NCBI RefSeq assembly: GCF_002929305.1
Contig: NZ_PJIO01000003.1
Coordinates: 248,001 to 312,000 of the forward strand
Origin: Arthrobacter sp. GMC3
Lineage (GTDB): Bacteria; Actinomycetota; Actinomycetes; Actinomycetales; Micrococcaceae
Direction of reading: 5' to 3'
DNA: 64,000 bases
Shown here: positions 43,186 through 50,747 of the stretch, piece after piece
How positions within the stretch are numbered: position 1 is the stretch's first letter
How the letters are laid out: the number at the start of each line of letters is the position of its first letter
The notes under the pieces: generated by a model
What the model was told of the DNA's origin: nothing
Database searches by the model: none
Seen by the model: only the letters and a program-made list of their open reading frames with translations
Position numbers and translations under genes: made by a program

Positions 43186-43662
43186 TCATCCGAGCCACGC
43201 ATCGGGACAGCCACACCCAGGCTGACCACCCTCACCGTGGATTCCTAATCCTCCACGGCTGAAGCGCTGAGCCTGAATCTGAGCAGTTTCGGCTTTGATT
43301 TTTTGACCAGCTTTGGGGGACTTGGGCGTCATAACAGGCCGCACTCTTTCCTCTGGAAACAACTGTTCAAGGTCATGATCATGAAGGCTGGAATTCAGGG
43401 TCTTCCCTACCTCGCAGAGCGAGACGGGCATCCTGTCGCCAATGGTGGAAGTCAACCGGTCGGCGGGGTGCTCTTGGTAGCGCGTTAGGTAGAGGACATC
43501 ATGCCGGCCGTTCGAATACCTTGCCCCCAACTCCACCAGCTTCACACCGAGTGCACAGATGGAGCCCAACCTTTCGCGCACCGCGTCCCGTTTTGCGATC
43601 ACCGGCATAATCCGTGTATATTTGACGACAGACCTTCCGCTGTGACGTCCCCCAATAGTCAC
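43186..43662 (-). CDS. Doubtful hypothetical protein or degraded gene
   Basis: An open frame of up to 158 codons; a start at ATG 43608 is also possible. No family is recognised. The central part (VRERLGSICALGVKLVELGA ... DHDLEQLFPEERVRP) looks protein-like, while the ends do not. The far N-terminal part lies antisense to the first C-loop hairpin. It may be a remnant. Confidence 0.25.
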   Translation of the reverse strand: MTIGGRHSGRSVVKYTRIMPVIAKRDAVRERLGSICALGVKLVELGARYSNGRHDVLYLTRYQEHPADRLTSTIGDRMPVSLCEVGKTLNSSLHDHDLEQLFPEERVRPVMTPKSPKAGQKIKAETAQIQAQRFSRGGLGIHGEGGQPGCGCPDAWLG

Positions 43663-43670
43663 AGCGGAGG
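43633..43670 (+). ncRNA. Hairpin 1 of a twin C-rich-loop RNA element
   Basis: The stem CCTTCCGCTGTGAC (43633-43646) pairs with GTCACAGCGGAGG (43658-43670), with one bulge. The loop is GTCCCCCAATA. The same loop is present in the second hairpin 145 bases downstream on a different stem. A CATAAT -10-like box is at 43608-43613 on the plus strand. It may be a small RNA with C-rich loops, comparable in idea to actinobacterial 6C RNA, though there are five Cs here. Confidence 0.5.
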
Positions 43671-43775
43671 GTCCTCCACGTTAAGGCGGCCTTCGAAACG
43701 AGGCAAACTATCGCATCTTGAAATCTTGCGTGTCAGTTTGCATCTGAAGCCTTCAACGGATATATTTTTATTACT

Positions 43776-43824
43776 GGCTCCTCCCCACAGCGTCCCCCAA
43801 TAGCTGTGGTGAGGAGCCTTTTAT
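43776..43824 (+). ncRNA. Hairpin 2 of a twin C-rich-loop RNA element, terminator-like
   Basis: The stem GGCTCCTCCCCACAGC pairs with GCTGTGGTGAGGAGCC (one mismatch), again closing the loop GTCCCCCAATA (43792-43802), followed by TTTTATTTT. Upstream CGGATATATTTTTATT resembles CGTGTATATTTGACG ahead of hairpin 1, suggesting duplication of a short transcription unit. Confidence 0.55.
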
Positions 43825-43851
43825 TTTCATGAACGCCCTGGGCCGCCAACC

Positions 43852-44157
43852 TCAATTCCTGGACGCATCCATCAGTCGCAGGCACCAACCGCCGCCAGTT
43901 GGATCTCGTTCCAATTCCAAAGTAGCCAGTTCGCTGCGTGGATTGGGCCCCAGCCGGGCTTGCACACGCCAAACCTCCACATCCACTCTGCCCTGACCCT
44001 TGGGCATCCGGGGCGCTATTCCTTCCCACCAGTTGATTCGCTCAAACCAACGCAATGGCTCCTCCACCACCATCCAGTGCCGGCCAGCCCGTTCCACCAC
44101 TGCTGGCTGGCCCGCCGGCGTCGTACGAACCACAACACGTTCCACCAAAGTCTTCAT
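43852..44157 (-). CDS. Small actinobacterial protein, function unknown (DUF6504-like)
   Basis: A 101-residue protein from ATG 44157. LRWFERINWWEG and VDVEVWRVQARL are recognisable blocks of a small protein often found beside DNA-repair genes in actinobacteria. Here its neighbour is the exonuclease/BRCT gene, 58 bases upstream on the same strand. No catalytic motif is visible. The family name is given with low certainty. Confidence 0.5.
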   Translation of the reverse strand: MKTLVERVVVRTTPAGQPAVVERAGRHWMVVEEPLRWFERINWWEGIAPRMPKGQGRVDVEVWRVQARLGPNPRSELATLELERDPTGGGWCLRLMDASRN

Positions 44158-44214
44158 GGCCAGTACGTTACGGACAGGCTCCGACATCAAGGGCGCGCTA
44201 AGGGCCATGAGCGC

Positions 44215-45123
44215 TTACTGGAAGGCCAGCAACCTCAAGAACGCCGTCTCGCCGATGACCTGGATATTCTGGCCCCCGGCGGCCAGTTCGTAGGCGCGCT
44301 TGACCTTTCCGCTGACGGGGCCCGCGCCCAGCCCCAGTTCGGCGCACACCACCATGGTGACCTTCTTTGTGGTGCTGTTGGCAATGACGGCGCCTTTGGC
44401 CGCAGCGGCGTCCTGAGCATCAGCGCGGGGCAGGGCGGCAAGATCGCCGCTAAAGACGATGGTCTGGCCAAAGAGCGGCCCGTAGGGGTTCGCCGCAGGG
44501 TTGGCGGGCGGCAGATCCGCTAGGCGGCGCGTGTAGCCCGACGCGTAGTAGTTCGGTTGGCCGGCGCCTTTTTTGGCGGGCGGTGCCGGCCACAGGGCTT
44601 CAAGTGTGTCGACCCCGCTCCGCCGGGCAAGTTCTATGGCTATCAAGGCACTGGCCCGGGCGTCATCACCGGCGTCGTGGTGATTGAATGCTGGCAAGTC
44701 CAATGCACCCACCACATCGGAGAGCGTGTAGTGCGGCAATTCCAGGTGCTTGCGTGCCAGGGTCAGGGTGCAGTGAAAATCTAGTGGCGGCATGGGAAGT
44801 CCACAGGCCTCGTTGGCTTTGGAAATGACGGAGCGTTCAAAGCTGACGTTGTGGCCCACCAAAGCGTCGGCGCCAATGAACTCCATCATGGGCTGGTAGA
44901 TGCCGCGCCAGTCCGGCATGCCACGAACCTGGGCAGCGGTGATGCCATGGATGCCCACGTTGACCGGGGCAAAGTCGTCATACCCGGGAAGCGGTTTCAT
45001 CAGCCACGCGGTCTGCGCAACCACCTTGCCAGCCTTGACCTTAGTCAGGCCTACGGCGCAGGCTGAAGCCCGGTAGTTGTTCGCCGTCTCAAAGTCGATG
45101 GCCGTGAAAGAAATACCGCTCAT
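44215..45123 (-). CDS. DEDDh 3'-5' exonuclease with C-terminal BRCT domain
   Basis: A 302-residue protein. DnaQ-like motifs are FTAIDFETANN (D10, E12), LVGHNVSFERSVI and FNHHDAGDDARASALIAIEL (His and Asp of the DEDDh site). After a Pro-rich linker a BRCT module follows (IVFSGDLAALPRADAQDAAA, then VIANSTTKKVTMVV). The arrangement is known in actinobacterial DNA polymerase III epsilon-like proteins, and the BRCT part may bind DNA ends or phosphoproteins. ATG 45123 follows GAGGGGGCAGG. It is the last host gene before the prophage. Confidence 0.88.
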   Translation of the reverse strand: MSGISFTAIDFETANNYRASACAVGLTKVKAGKVVAQTAWLMKPLPGYDDFAPVNVGIHGITAAQVRGMPDWRGIYQPMMEFIGADALVGHNVSFERSVISKANEACGLPMPPLDFHCTLTLARKHLELPHYTLSDVVGALDLPAFNHHDAGDDARASALIAIELARRSGVDTLEALWPAPPAKKGAGQPNYYASGYTRRLADLPPANPAANPYGPLFGQTIVFSGDLAALPRADAQDAAAAKGAVIANSTTKKVTMVVCAELGLGAGPVSGKVKRAYELAAGGQNIQVIGETAFLRLLAFQ

Positions 45124-45144
45124 GCCTGCCCCCTCGTCAAACGT

Positions 45145-45191
45145 GAAAAACCCCGCGGATTCAAGGCTGATTTCCTTGATTCCGCGGGGTT
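45145..45191 (-). terminator. Rho-independent terminator of the tRNA-Val locus
   Basis: An 18-bp stem with one mismatch (45149-45166 with 45174-45191), followed on the minus strand by five T. It lies directly beyond the CCA end of the tRNA remnant. Confidence 0.88.
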
Positions 45192-45196
45192 CTCTA

Positions 45197-45250
45197 TGGT
45201 GGGTCCTACCGGGATCGAACCGATGACATCCACGGTGTAAACGTGGGCCT
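45197..45250 (-). tRNA. 3' half of tRNA-Val (TAC): prophage attachment site remnant
   Basis: The minus strand reads an anticodon arm CCACG-TTTACAC-CGTGG (anticodon TAC), variable loop, T arm TCGGTTCGATCCCGG, 3' acceptor strand AGGACCC and ACCA. The 5' acceptor strand and D arm are missing: sequence 5' of the anticodon stem (TTGATAGGC) does not form them. This is the half of the tRNA left on the host side when a phage integrates into the 3' end of the gene. The rebuilt full tRNA should sit at the far prophage end. Confidence 0.85.
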
Positions 45251-45303
45251 ATCAAGGGTAAAGGTGCAGGTCAGGACCACAATGTAAATCAGTCAGTACG
45301 GTT

Positions 45304-46452
45304 TCAGTCCGGAACGGCCAATTTAGGAGGGTTCAAAATCGCCTCCATCCGCACCGCAACATCATCCAAATCTTGATCAAATAACCCCGCATAAACGTCC
45401 AGCGTCATGGCGGCTGTAGCGTGTCCAAGCATACGCTGAACCGACTTCACCGAAGCCCCTGCCTGCACCGCCCACGACGCCGCCGTATGCCGAAGGTCAT
45501 GCACCCACAACCCGGCAGGGATCATCACCCCGGCCAGCCCATCCTTCGCCTTCCGCGCCGCTGCGGCATCGTTGATCTTCTTCACGGCACCATCGAAGTC
45601 CCGGCGCTTGAAATTGTTCGCCCGGATCTGCTGACCGCGCGCCGTCGTGAACAGCAGATCATCGCCGCCTTTACCCTCGGCCGCCACAGCCAGGTAGGCC
45701 ATGGCTGTCGGTGTCACCGGCACAGTCCTCGTCTTGCGATTCTTCGGTGTGCCAATGACTGTCTTGACCACGGCACGGGAAATGGTGATGCGTCGGCGCC
45801 GCTCATCGAGGTCTCCGGCGCGAAGTTCGCACGCCTCCCCCATCCGGATCCCCGTGGTGGCCAGAACCCAGACCATGCCCTTGTAGCGGCTGTCGATCGT
45901 ATCGGCGATGGCAGCGACCTGGGCGACGGTGAGGAAGCGGTGCTGACGCTTCTTACCCTCCGGCAGATTGACACCCTTGGCCGGGTTCTTCCCCAGCCGC
46001 CCCTCCCCCACACACCATTCCAGGAAACCAAGGAGCCGGCCGTGAATCGTCTCCACCGTCCTCGCCGCCTTGTCCATGCCGGTGACCCACCGCTGCACGT
46101 CCGCCTTGGTGATGTCGGCAAGGACAGTGCCACCCCAGTAGGGCAGGATCGTTGCCGACACATCGCTCTTGACGGTGTCGAGAGTGGAGGCCTTGTAGTG
46201 GACAAGGGTAGCCACCCAATCGTCCATGAGGTCGCGCACGAAGACGCGGCCAAGCTCGGCATCGATATAAGTTCCGGAGCGTTGATGGTGCCGCACCCAC
46301 GTGAGGTGGTCCTCGGCTGACCCTTTGGCGTCGAAGTGCTTGACCTTCTCACTGTCACCCTCGGTCCAGACAGCACGCCACCGCTTCCCTTCCCCGTAGC
46401 GCGCGCTCCGGGATCTGTCCTTCTTGTGCCAGAGGTCTACTACTCTCGCCAT
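45304..46452 (-). CDS. int: Phage tyrosine integrase
   Basis: A 382-residue site-specific recombinase. The N-terminal AP2-like arm-binding part (KRWRAVWTEGDSEKVKHFDA) and core-binding SAM-like domain (~62-160) precede the catalytic domain. The catalytic residues are R203 (GIRMGEACEL), H318 and R321 (HDLRHTAAS), H344 (LGHATAAMT) and Tyr354 (DVYAGLF). All are present. It is the gene nearest the attachment site. ATG 46452 is preferred to the upstream start at 46485. It is transcribed with immA, whose stop is 4 bases upstream of this start. Confidence 0.95.
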   Translation of the reverse strand: MARVVDLWHKKDRSRSARYGEGKRWRAVWTEGDSEKVKHFDAKGSAEDHLTWVRHHQRSGTYIDAELGRVFVRDLMDDWVATLVHYKASTLDTVKSDVSATILPYWGGTVLADITKADVQRWVTGMDKAARTVETIHGRLLGFLEWCVGEGRLGKNPAKGVNLPEGKKRQHRFLTVAQVAAIADTIDSRYKGMVWVLATTGIRMGEACELRAGDLDERRRRITISRAVVKTVIGTPKNRKTRTVPVTPTAMAYLAVAAEGKGGDDLLFTTARGQQIRANNFKRRDFDGAVKKINDAAAARKAKDGLAGVMIPAGLWVHDLRHTAASWAVQAGASVKSVQRMLGHATAAMTLDVYAGLFDQDLDDVAVRMEAILNPPKLAVPD

Positions 46453-46456
46453 GGTG

Positions 46457-46864
46457 TCACCATCCTGATTGAGTCTCGAGCGCATCGATCAGCGCCCATT
46501 CATCCTTGGTGAGGCACTGGATACGATCGTCGAGGACCGTCCTCGTAACCCACAGTTCCTCGGCAAGCTCTTGCAGGTTCCGCGCCCAGGGAACGTGCTT
46601 GAGCATTTGCTCTATCGGGATGAGGCGCCGGGACGCCTCGGCACAGACTTGCCGTTCCACTTTCATGGATTGGCAGCGGGTGTGGCCGTACTCGATGTGC
46701 ACAAGCTCGTGAGTGAGCGTGCAGCGCCGCTCGACTTGCAGCAGGCGCTTGTCCATGACGATCTCGTCGACACCGTTTGTGTAACCTAGGACGCCGACTG
46801 GTAAGTCTGCCCAGGTCAGCCGGATATGGCCGAGTTTTCGAAGGATCCCCCAAGGATGAAACAT
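46457..46864 (-). CDS. ImmA/IrrE family metallopeptidase
   Basis: A 135-residue zinc peptidase with HELVHIEYGH (H52, E53, H56). In ICEBs1 and similar elements ImmA cleaves the phage repressor to allow induction after DNA damage. Here the CI-like repressor lies two genes upstream on the same strand, so the same switch is likely (inference). It precedes int directly. Confidence 0.88.
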   Translation of the reverse strand: MFHPWGILRKLGHIRLTWADLPVGVLGYTNGVDEIVMDKRLLQVERRCTLTHELVHIEYGHTRCQSMKVERQVCAEASRRLIPIEQMLKHVPWARNLQELAEELWVTRTVLDDRIQCLTKDEWALIDALETQSGW

Positions 46865-46900
46865 GCCTTGAGGCTACTTCGAGGGTCCGACAAATTACAG

Positions 46901-46996
46901 CAGTGGCCAAAGTGGCACAGTACTTGCAAGATACGCCGCGTGCGTGTACACGCGCGTGGGGCTACCTAACAAATCTTGTGCCACTTTGGCCACTGG
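46901..46996. promoter_or_regulatory. Inverted-repeat element upstream of immA-int, copy 1
   Basis: CAGTGGCCAAAGTGGCACA (46901-46919) pairs perfectly with 46977-46995. In between lies an alternating GCGTGCGTGTACACGCGCG tract and CTAACAAATCTTG. A related copy lies at 58649-58742. It is probably an operator or promoter region for the lysogeny operon. Confidence 0.65.
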
Positions 46997-46999
46997 CGA

Positions 47000-47557
47000 C
47001 TAGAGGCGGTTGAGGAGCTCCGCTTTCTTGGCTTCAAACTCTTCCGCAGTGACAACACCGGCGTCGCGAAGCTGTCCAAGCTGCTGCAGTTGGCCCATCA
47101 CGTCAGGGGCCGCGGCGACGGGAGCGGCCGGCGCATGATGACTCACAAGTGCCTGTTCGATTTTGTCACGGAGGATCAGGAACGGCGCCTCGTCCTGTCG
47201 AGTGAAAATCATGGAGTTCTCGTCGTTGACGGCATCCACAGTTTGGCTGCCAAATTGGCTACGTACTTCGTTGCCGCCCGGGATGGTGAATTGAATAAAT
47301 CCACTCATCACGGCGCCGCCTGGCTTTACCTGGACAGCAGTGACGGACTGTAAGGGGATCCTCTTAACTCCCTTGCCGGTGATACCGCGGCCCATTCCGA
47401 CTCTTTGTAGAGTGATGAAGTGTCCGTCGAATGATGCGTAGCCAACGTGCCCAATAGCCACGAAGGCGTGATCAGGAATGTCGTATTTTGCCCTGTACTT
47501 CGCTTCGCGTTCTTCGGCTTTCGCCGCCAGTTTTGCCATCAGCTTTTCGTTGGCCAT
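47000..47557 (-). CDS. DUF4429 and SHOCT domain protein
   Basis: A 185-residue protein. Residues ~20-130 form a PH-like DUF4429 domain (FDGHFITLQRVGMGRGITGK, IPLQSVTAVQVKPGGAVMSG). The C-terminus is a SHOCT motif (QLQQLGQLRDAGVVTAEEFE followed by AKKAELL), a short helical oligomerisation module. Such proteins occur in many actinobacterial prophages and chromosomes next to repressors; the role is unknown. Confidence 0.8.
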   Translation of the reverse strand: MANEKLMAKLAAKAEEREAKYRAKYDIPDHAFVAIGHVGYASFDGHFITLQRVGMGRGITGKGVKRIPLQSVTAVQVKPGGAVMSGFIQFTIPGGNEVRSQFGSQTVDAVNDENSMIFTRQDEAPFLILRDKIEQALVSHHAPAAPVAAAPDVMGQLQQLGQLRDAGVVTAEEFEAKKAELLNRL

Positions 47558-47581
47558 GGTTTCCCCCTAGTTGGTTTTTGG

Positions 47582-48046
47582 TTAGTGGTCGTCGGTGAAA
47601 TCTTGGGATTCTTCGCCGCGGCGGCCAGCTTCTTCATGGAGTTTACGACCCTGACTTGCGCCTTTGTTGGCAGCGAGGCCGTAGGCGCGTTGCCCGTGGT
47701 CGACTTCGGCTTGCACTTCCGTTTCGCCTGGTGCAACCATCGTCCGGATGAGTTGCGCCAGTGCATCCCGCTGGCTTCTCGTTAGGCGGGCCGCTTCAGC
47801 AGGCGGCTGCCAGGGCTCCGATTCGGATGGCGCCGATAATTTGACCAAATCGTAGATCACGGATGGTCGGACGCGAAGAGTATCTGCCACGGCGAGGATT
47901 GTTTCATCCTTCGGGACGGCGGTTCCCCTAACCATTCGTGAGATGACGGTGTGCGTAAGACCCGCCGCTTCAGCAAATGCGCGGAGTGATCCGAACCCCT
48001 GTTGCTCCATAAGCTTCAGCCATTGTGCTGGGATTTCTTTTCTCAT
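47582..48046 (-). CDS. XRE-family prophage repressor (CI-like)
   Basis: A 154-residue regulator. Residues ~18-60 form the helix-turn-helix (SLRAFAEAAGLTHTVISRMV, then GTAVPKDETILAVADTLRV). The C-terminal ~90 residues are polar and have no Ser-Lys LexA-like peptidase motif, consistent with inactivation by an ImmA-type protease. It diverges from the Cro-like gene across operators at 48093-48230. Confidence 0.83.
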   Translation of the reverse strand: MRKEIPAQWLKLMEQQGFGSLRAFAEAAGLTHTVISRMVRGTAVPKDETILAVADTLRVRPSVIYDLVKLSAPSESEPWQPPAEAARLTRSQRDALAQLIRTMVAPGETEVQAEVDHGQRAYGLAANKGASQGRKLHEEAGRRGEESQDFTDDH

Positions 48047-48092
48047 GGTTACAACTGTCCTTGCATCGCCCCGTAGTTCGTCAAGCTCCAGA

Positions 48093-48230
48093 GTAATCGA
48101 CTCGATTACAAATTACATGGATGTAACTAGGGTTCTCACCGAAACGCCGGGGAATAGGCGACTTGCAAATGTAATCGATGCCGATTACATTGGAGCTTGC
48201 ACCAAGCCCCAATGTTAGATACGATTACAA
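48093..48230. promoter_or_regulatory. Immunity operators between repressor and Cro-like gene
   Basis: Repeated CGATTACA/TGTAATCG sites: GTAATCG-ACT-CGATTAC (48093-48109), TTACAT-GG-ATGTAA (48113-48126), a perfect 10+4+10 palindrome AATGTAATCG...CGATTACATT (48168-48191), and a half site at 48221-48230. Spacing and symmetry fit CI/Cro control of divergent promoters. Confidence 0.8.
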
Positions 48231-48245
48231 CCATCAGGAGGAAGC

Positions 48246-48530
48246 ATGAAGCTTCGAGCCATTAGTTCGGACGGGAGGTTCTACGTGGAGATCGTCAGTC
48301 AACAAGCACTGGTGAGGCACATGAAGCACCAGGACGTCAGTGTTGCCAAGCTCGCCCGGATGATCGGCCGAAGCAAGGCAACCGTCGGTCACCTTCACTG
48401 CGGAGGTCGGACAACGACCAGCTCGGAGACAGCCAAGGCAATAGAGAAAGCGCTGGGCCTCGCCCCGTGCACCCTTTTTTTGCCCAAAGTGGAGCCTGTT
48501 GCAAGCCATATGCACCGTAACGCGGCATGA
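48246..48530 (+). CDS. Cro-like/XRE DNA-binding protein
   Basis: A 94-residue protein with a central helix-turn-helix (VSVAKLARMIGRSKATVGHL, then TTSSETAKAIEKALGL). It is the first early gene, facing away from the repressor, with AGGAGG 6 bases before ATG. It likely acts as Cro or early activator. A hairpin (48534-48565) follows at once. Confidence 0.8.
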   Translation: MKLRAISSDGRFYVEIVSQQALVRHMKHQDVSVAKLARMIGRSKATVGHLHCGGRTTTSSETAKAIEKALGLAPCTLFLPKVEPVASHMHRNAA

Positions 48531-48533
48531 AAA

Positions 48534-48565
48534 AAGCCCTTTCCTGAACCACCAGAAAAGGGCTT
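48534..48565 (+). terminator. Hairpin after the Cro-like gene
   Basis: AAGCCCTTT (48534-48542) pairs with AAAGGGCTT (48557-48565), preceded by an A-run and without a T-run downstream; it may attenuate the early transcript. Confidence 0.6.
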
Positions 48566-48609
48566 ACCAAACACCCGAAAGTATTCAGCACACAGAAAGA
48601 AGCATACCA

Positions 48610-48807
48610 ATGAGCAAGCCAAATGCCACCACCGAGAAGTCAGCCGGCCGACACTGCGACGAGGCAACTTCGTATAAAGAGTTCTGGGCGAAGCGTCACC
48701 CACAGTCGCAGGAAGCTGTGGAGCGTGACCGTTTGAAGAAGGGTTTCGCGAAGCACCGCTCGCACTTGTTTCCGCTGCTGGCTCAGTCCGCCGGGATCGC
48801 ATCGTGA
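48610..48807 (+). CDS. Small phage protein, unknown function
   Basis: 65 residues, basic and polar (EFWAKRHPQSQEAVERDRLK, KGFAKHRSHLFPLL). ATG 48610 is preceded by GAAAGAAGC. It overlaps the next gene by GTGA. No family recognised; the pattern of a short helical charged protein fits a regulator or host-takeover peptide only loosely. Confidence 0.6.
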   Translation: MSKPNATTEKSAGRHCDEATSYKEFWAKRHPQSQEAVERDRLKKGFAKHRSHLFPLLAQSAGIAS

Positions 48808-49040
48808 GCGCCCAACCGGCCTCGGCCCAGTCCTACGACGGGGCACGCATCGAGGAACTCCAAGACCTTGCCGCCCAGTACCCGGATGGCTTTGGTTGCC
48901 CCATCAGCGGTGACGCAACCGCTACCGATCCGAAGAACGTTTCGCGTATCAAGCTTCGTCGGATTGTTGACCAGGTTCGTGCGGCCAAGGACAAGGCGGG
49001 GAGGGATCAGCGTGCACGGAAAGCCACGAACATTGCGTAG
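48804..49040 (+). CDS. Small phage protein, unknown function
   Basis: 78 residues from GTG 48804, overlapping the previous stop by 4 bases. DGARIEELQDLAAQYPDGFG is followed by a basic tail (KNVSRIKLRRIVDQVRAAKD). No recognised domain. Confidence 0.6.
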   Translation: MSAQPASAQSYDGARIEELQDLAAQYPDGFGCPISGDATATDPKNVSRIKLRRIVDQVRAAKDKAGRDQRARKATNIA

Positions 49041-49137
49041 CGACGCCGCCCTTGCCTGGTCGAAGGCGTGGCCGTGGGCCGCACTGCTCGGCTTCTATGC
49101 GGCGCTGGGTTTGGTCAGCTGGGTGGAGGCACTGTGA
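49012..49137 (+). CDS. Small phage membrane protein
   Basis: 41 residues from GTG 49012, with GGGGAGG 7 bases upstream, inside the end of the previous gene. The N-terminus is basic (HGKPRTLR), then one membrane helix (WPWAALLGFYAALGLVSWV). Its stop overlaps the next start (GTGA). Too short for family assignment. Confidence 0.5.
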   Translation: MHGKPRTLRSDAALAWSKAWPWAALLGFYAALGLVSWVEAL

Positions 49138-49406
49138 ACCCCCGGGTGATTGCCCCCGGTCTCTACGGTGGCCGTAAGTCACCGCCAAGGGCGCCGGTCC
49201 CGTCGCTCGATGAGCCTGACCTGTCCATCGCCGATGTTGCCACGATGCTGGGCCAGTCCAGAGACACCATTCTCGATCTTGTTCGGTCCCACCGTTTCTT
49301 CCCCCACGCCTACAAAGCAGGTAGTGGGGCGCGCAACTCCCCCGTTCGTATCCCCTTCGCCGATGTTCTCGATTACCGGGCTAAACAGCCCCGTGCCCAC
49401 GGCTAA
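49134..49406 (+). CDS. Phage helix-turn-helix protein (excisionase-like)
   Basis: 90 residues from GTG 49134, with GGAGG ahead. LSIADVATMLGQSRDTILDL, RSHRFFPHAYKAG and VRIPFADVLDYRA are the pattern of MerR-like/helix-turn-helix 17 excisionase proteins, where the wing inserts a residue pair before a final helix. It may be the recombination directionality factor for int, or an early regulator. Confidence 0.65.
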   Translation: MNPRVIAPGLYGGRKSPPRAPVPSLDEPDLSIADVATMLGQSRDTILDLVRSHRFFPHAYKAGSGARNSPVRIPFADVLDYRAKQPRAHG

Positions 49407-49430
49407 CCCCCAACAAGAAAGAAGATCATC

Positions 49431-49826
49431 ATGAGCACCGAAACCACCACCATCCCCGCAGCCATCGAAGAGGTCCAGCACCTTAACCCGGCGACCGGCG
49501 AACTCACCGCCGTCGAGGCCATGGCCGTCCAGTACGCCAACGCCGCGGCCGCTGCCCAGCCGTTCCTGGACTCCATGGCCGACATCAAAGCCAAACTGCT
49601 CGAGGCGCTCCCCATCGGCAACCATGCCGCCGGCCCCCTCATCGTCACCATCAAGGCCGGCGCCAAGGTCCTCGACACGAAGAAGCTCGAGGCCGCATAC
49701 CCGCAGGCCGAGAACCCGCTGTTCTACAAGAGCGCGTTCGACACCACCGCCGTGAAGAAGTTCGTCGCCCCGGCCGTCCTCGAGGTGTACACCCGCCAGA
49801 ACGCCTCCTCGGTAGTCATCAAGTGA
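49431..49826 (+). CDS. Phage protein, unknown function
   Basis: 131 residues. LNPATGELTAVEAMAVQYAN and ADIKAKLLEALPIGNH suggest a helical first half, and TIKAGAKVLDTKKLEAAYPQ resembles recombination-associated Gam/Gp157-type small proteins, without certainty. It overlaps the nuclease gene by 4 bases, hinting at a joint role in recombination. Confidence 0.55.
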   Translation: MSTETTTIPAAIEEVQHLNPATGELTAVEAMAVQYANAAAAAQPFLDSMADIKAKLLEALPIGNHAAGPLIVTIKAGAKVLDTKKLEAAYPQAENPLFYKSAFDTTAVKKFVAPAVLEVYTRQNASSVVIK

Positions 49827-50698
49827 CCACCGCTGTCAGCCAGTCAGTCGAGGCAGAAATCCGCGCCATCTTCAAGTCCAATACCGCCAGCTACGAGGGA
49901 ATCAACCCCCGCACGGCTCTCGATATCATCCGGAGCGTCGTTGAGAACGCCATTCTCAACCAGCCCCGGTCCTTGCAGAAACGTATCGGTCCCTCTGAGA
50001 TCGGCACACCCTGCGATCACTGCCTCGCCGCGAAACTGGCTGGCTGGCAGCAAATCGAAAAGGACGTCCCCTGGTTGCCGTTCGTCGGCACCTCCGTGCA
50101 CTCACAGATCGAGGACATCTTCGTCCAGGAGAGCCTCAAGCAGTGCGCGACCGACCCGACCGGTGGTGTCCAGTACGCCGCGGAGAACAAGACGATGGTC
50201 GGCGTCATTGACGGTGTCGAAATTTGGGGGTCTACGGACCTTGTCGACTTCGTCTCCGGGATGACGGTGGACTGGAAAGTCGTTGGTGCCACGACGTTGC
50301 GGGCGGCGAAGGTTGGCCCTTCGCAGGTGTACCGGGTGCAGCAGCACTTGTACGCGAAGGGCTGGAATGACGCTGGCTACCGCATCGATCATGTCGCTAT
50401 CGCCTACCTGCCACGTAACGACATCAGCCTCACCAAGGCTGTGTGGTGGACCGAACCCTTCAACAGGGAAATCGCGGAAGAAGCGCTGGCCAGGGCGAAC
50501 CGGTTCGCGGCGAACATTAGGGCCCTTCGCACCATCAACGAGGAGGCAGTGACCGCATGGATCACTGGGCTACCTCGCCACAATCGCCAGTGGAACCCCG
50601 ACATTGCAGCGGGCAAGGAATGTTTCGACTGCAAGAGGTTCCCTGACAACCCGGTCATGGCTGATCCGTTCTTAGCCGGCCTCGACCAAATCAAGTAG
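49823..50698 (+). CDS. Cas4/RecB-like PD-(D/E)XK exonuclease
   Basis: A 291-residue nuclease. The catalytic pattern is H93 (GTSVHSQIED), D139 (GSTDLVDF), D150-x-K152 (VDWKVVG) and the QhxxY-like QVYRVQQHLYAKG. Four cysteines, C64/C67 (GTPCDHC) and C267/C270 (KECFDC), frame the domain in the way that binds a 4Fe-4S cluster in Cas4 and AddB nucleases. No CRISPR array or cas1/cas2 is present. It probably works as the phage recombination exonuclease with the next gene product. Confidence 0.75.
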   Translation: MTTAVSQSVEAEIRAIFKSNTASYEGINPRTALDIIRSVVENAILNQPRSLQKRIGPSEIGTPCDHCLAAKLAGWQQIEKDVPWLPFVGTSVHSQIEDIFVQESLKQCATDPTGGVQYAAENKTMVGVIDGVEIWGSTDLVDFVSGMTVDWKVVGATTLRAAKVGPSQVYRVQQHLYAKGWNDAGYRIDHVAIAYLPRNDISLTKAVWWTEPFNREIAEEALARANRFAANIRALRTINEEAVTAWITGLPRHNRQWNPDIAAGKECFDCKRFPDNPVMADPFLAGLDQIK

Positions 50699-50747
50699 CA
50701 CGACCAAGCACAAGCAAACGCAAACAAATAAGGAAGTAGGACTAACC

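Noticed and set aside
43186..43662. Confident minus-strand protein gene
   Set aside because: No recognisable family, weak start, and overlap with a structured RNA element; kept only as a doubtful entry.
49823..50698. CRISPR adaptation module suggested by the Cas4-like protein
   Set aside because: No cas1, cas2 or array is present, and the context is phage recombination.
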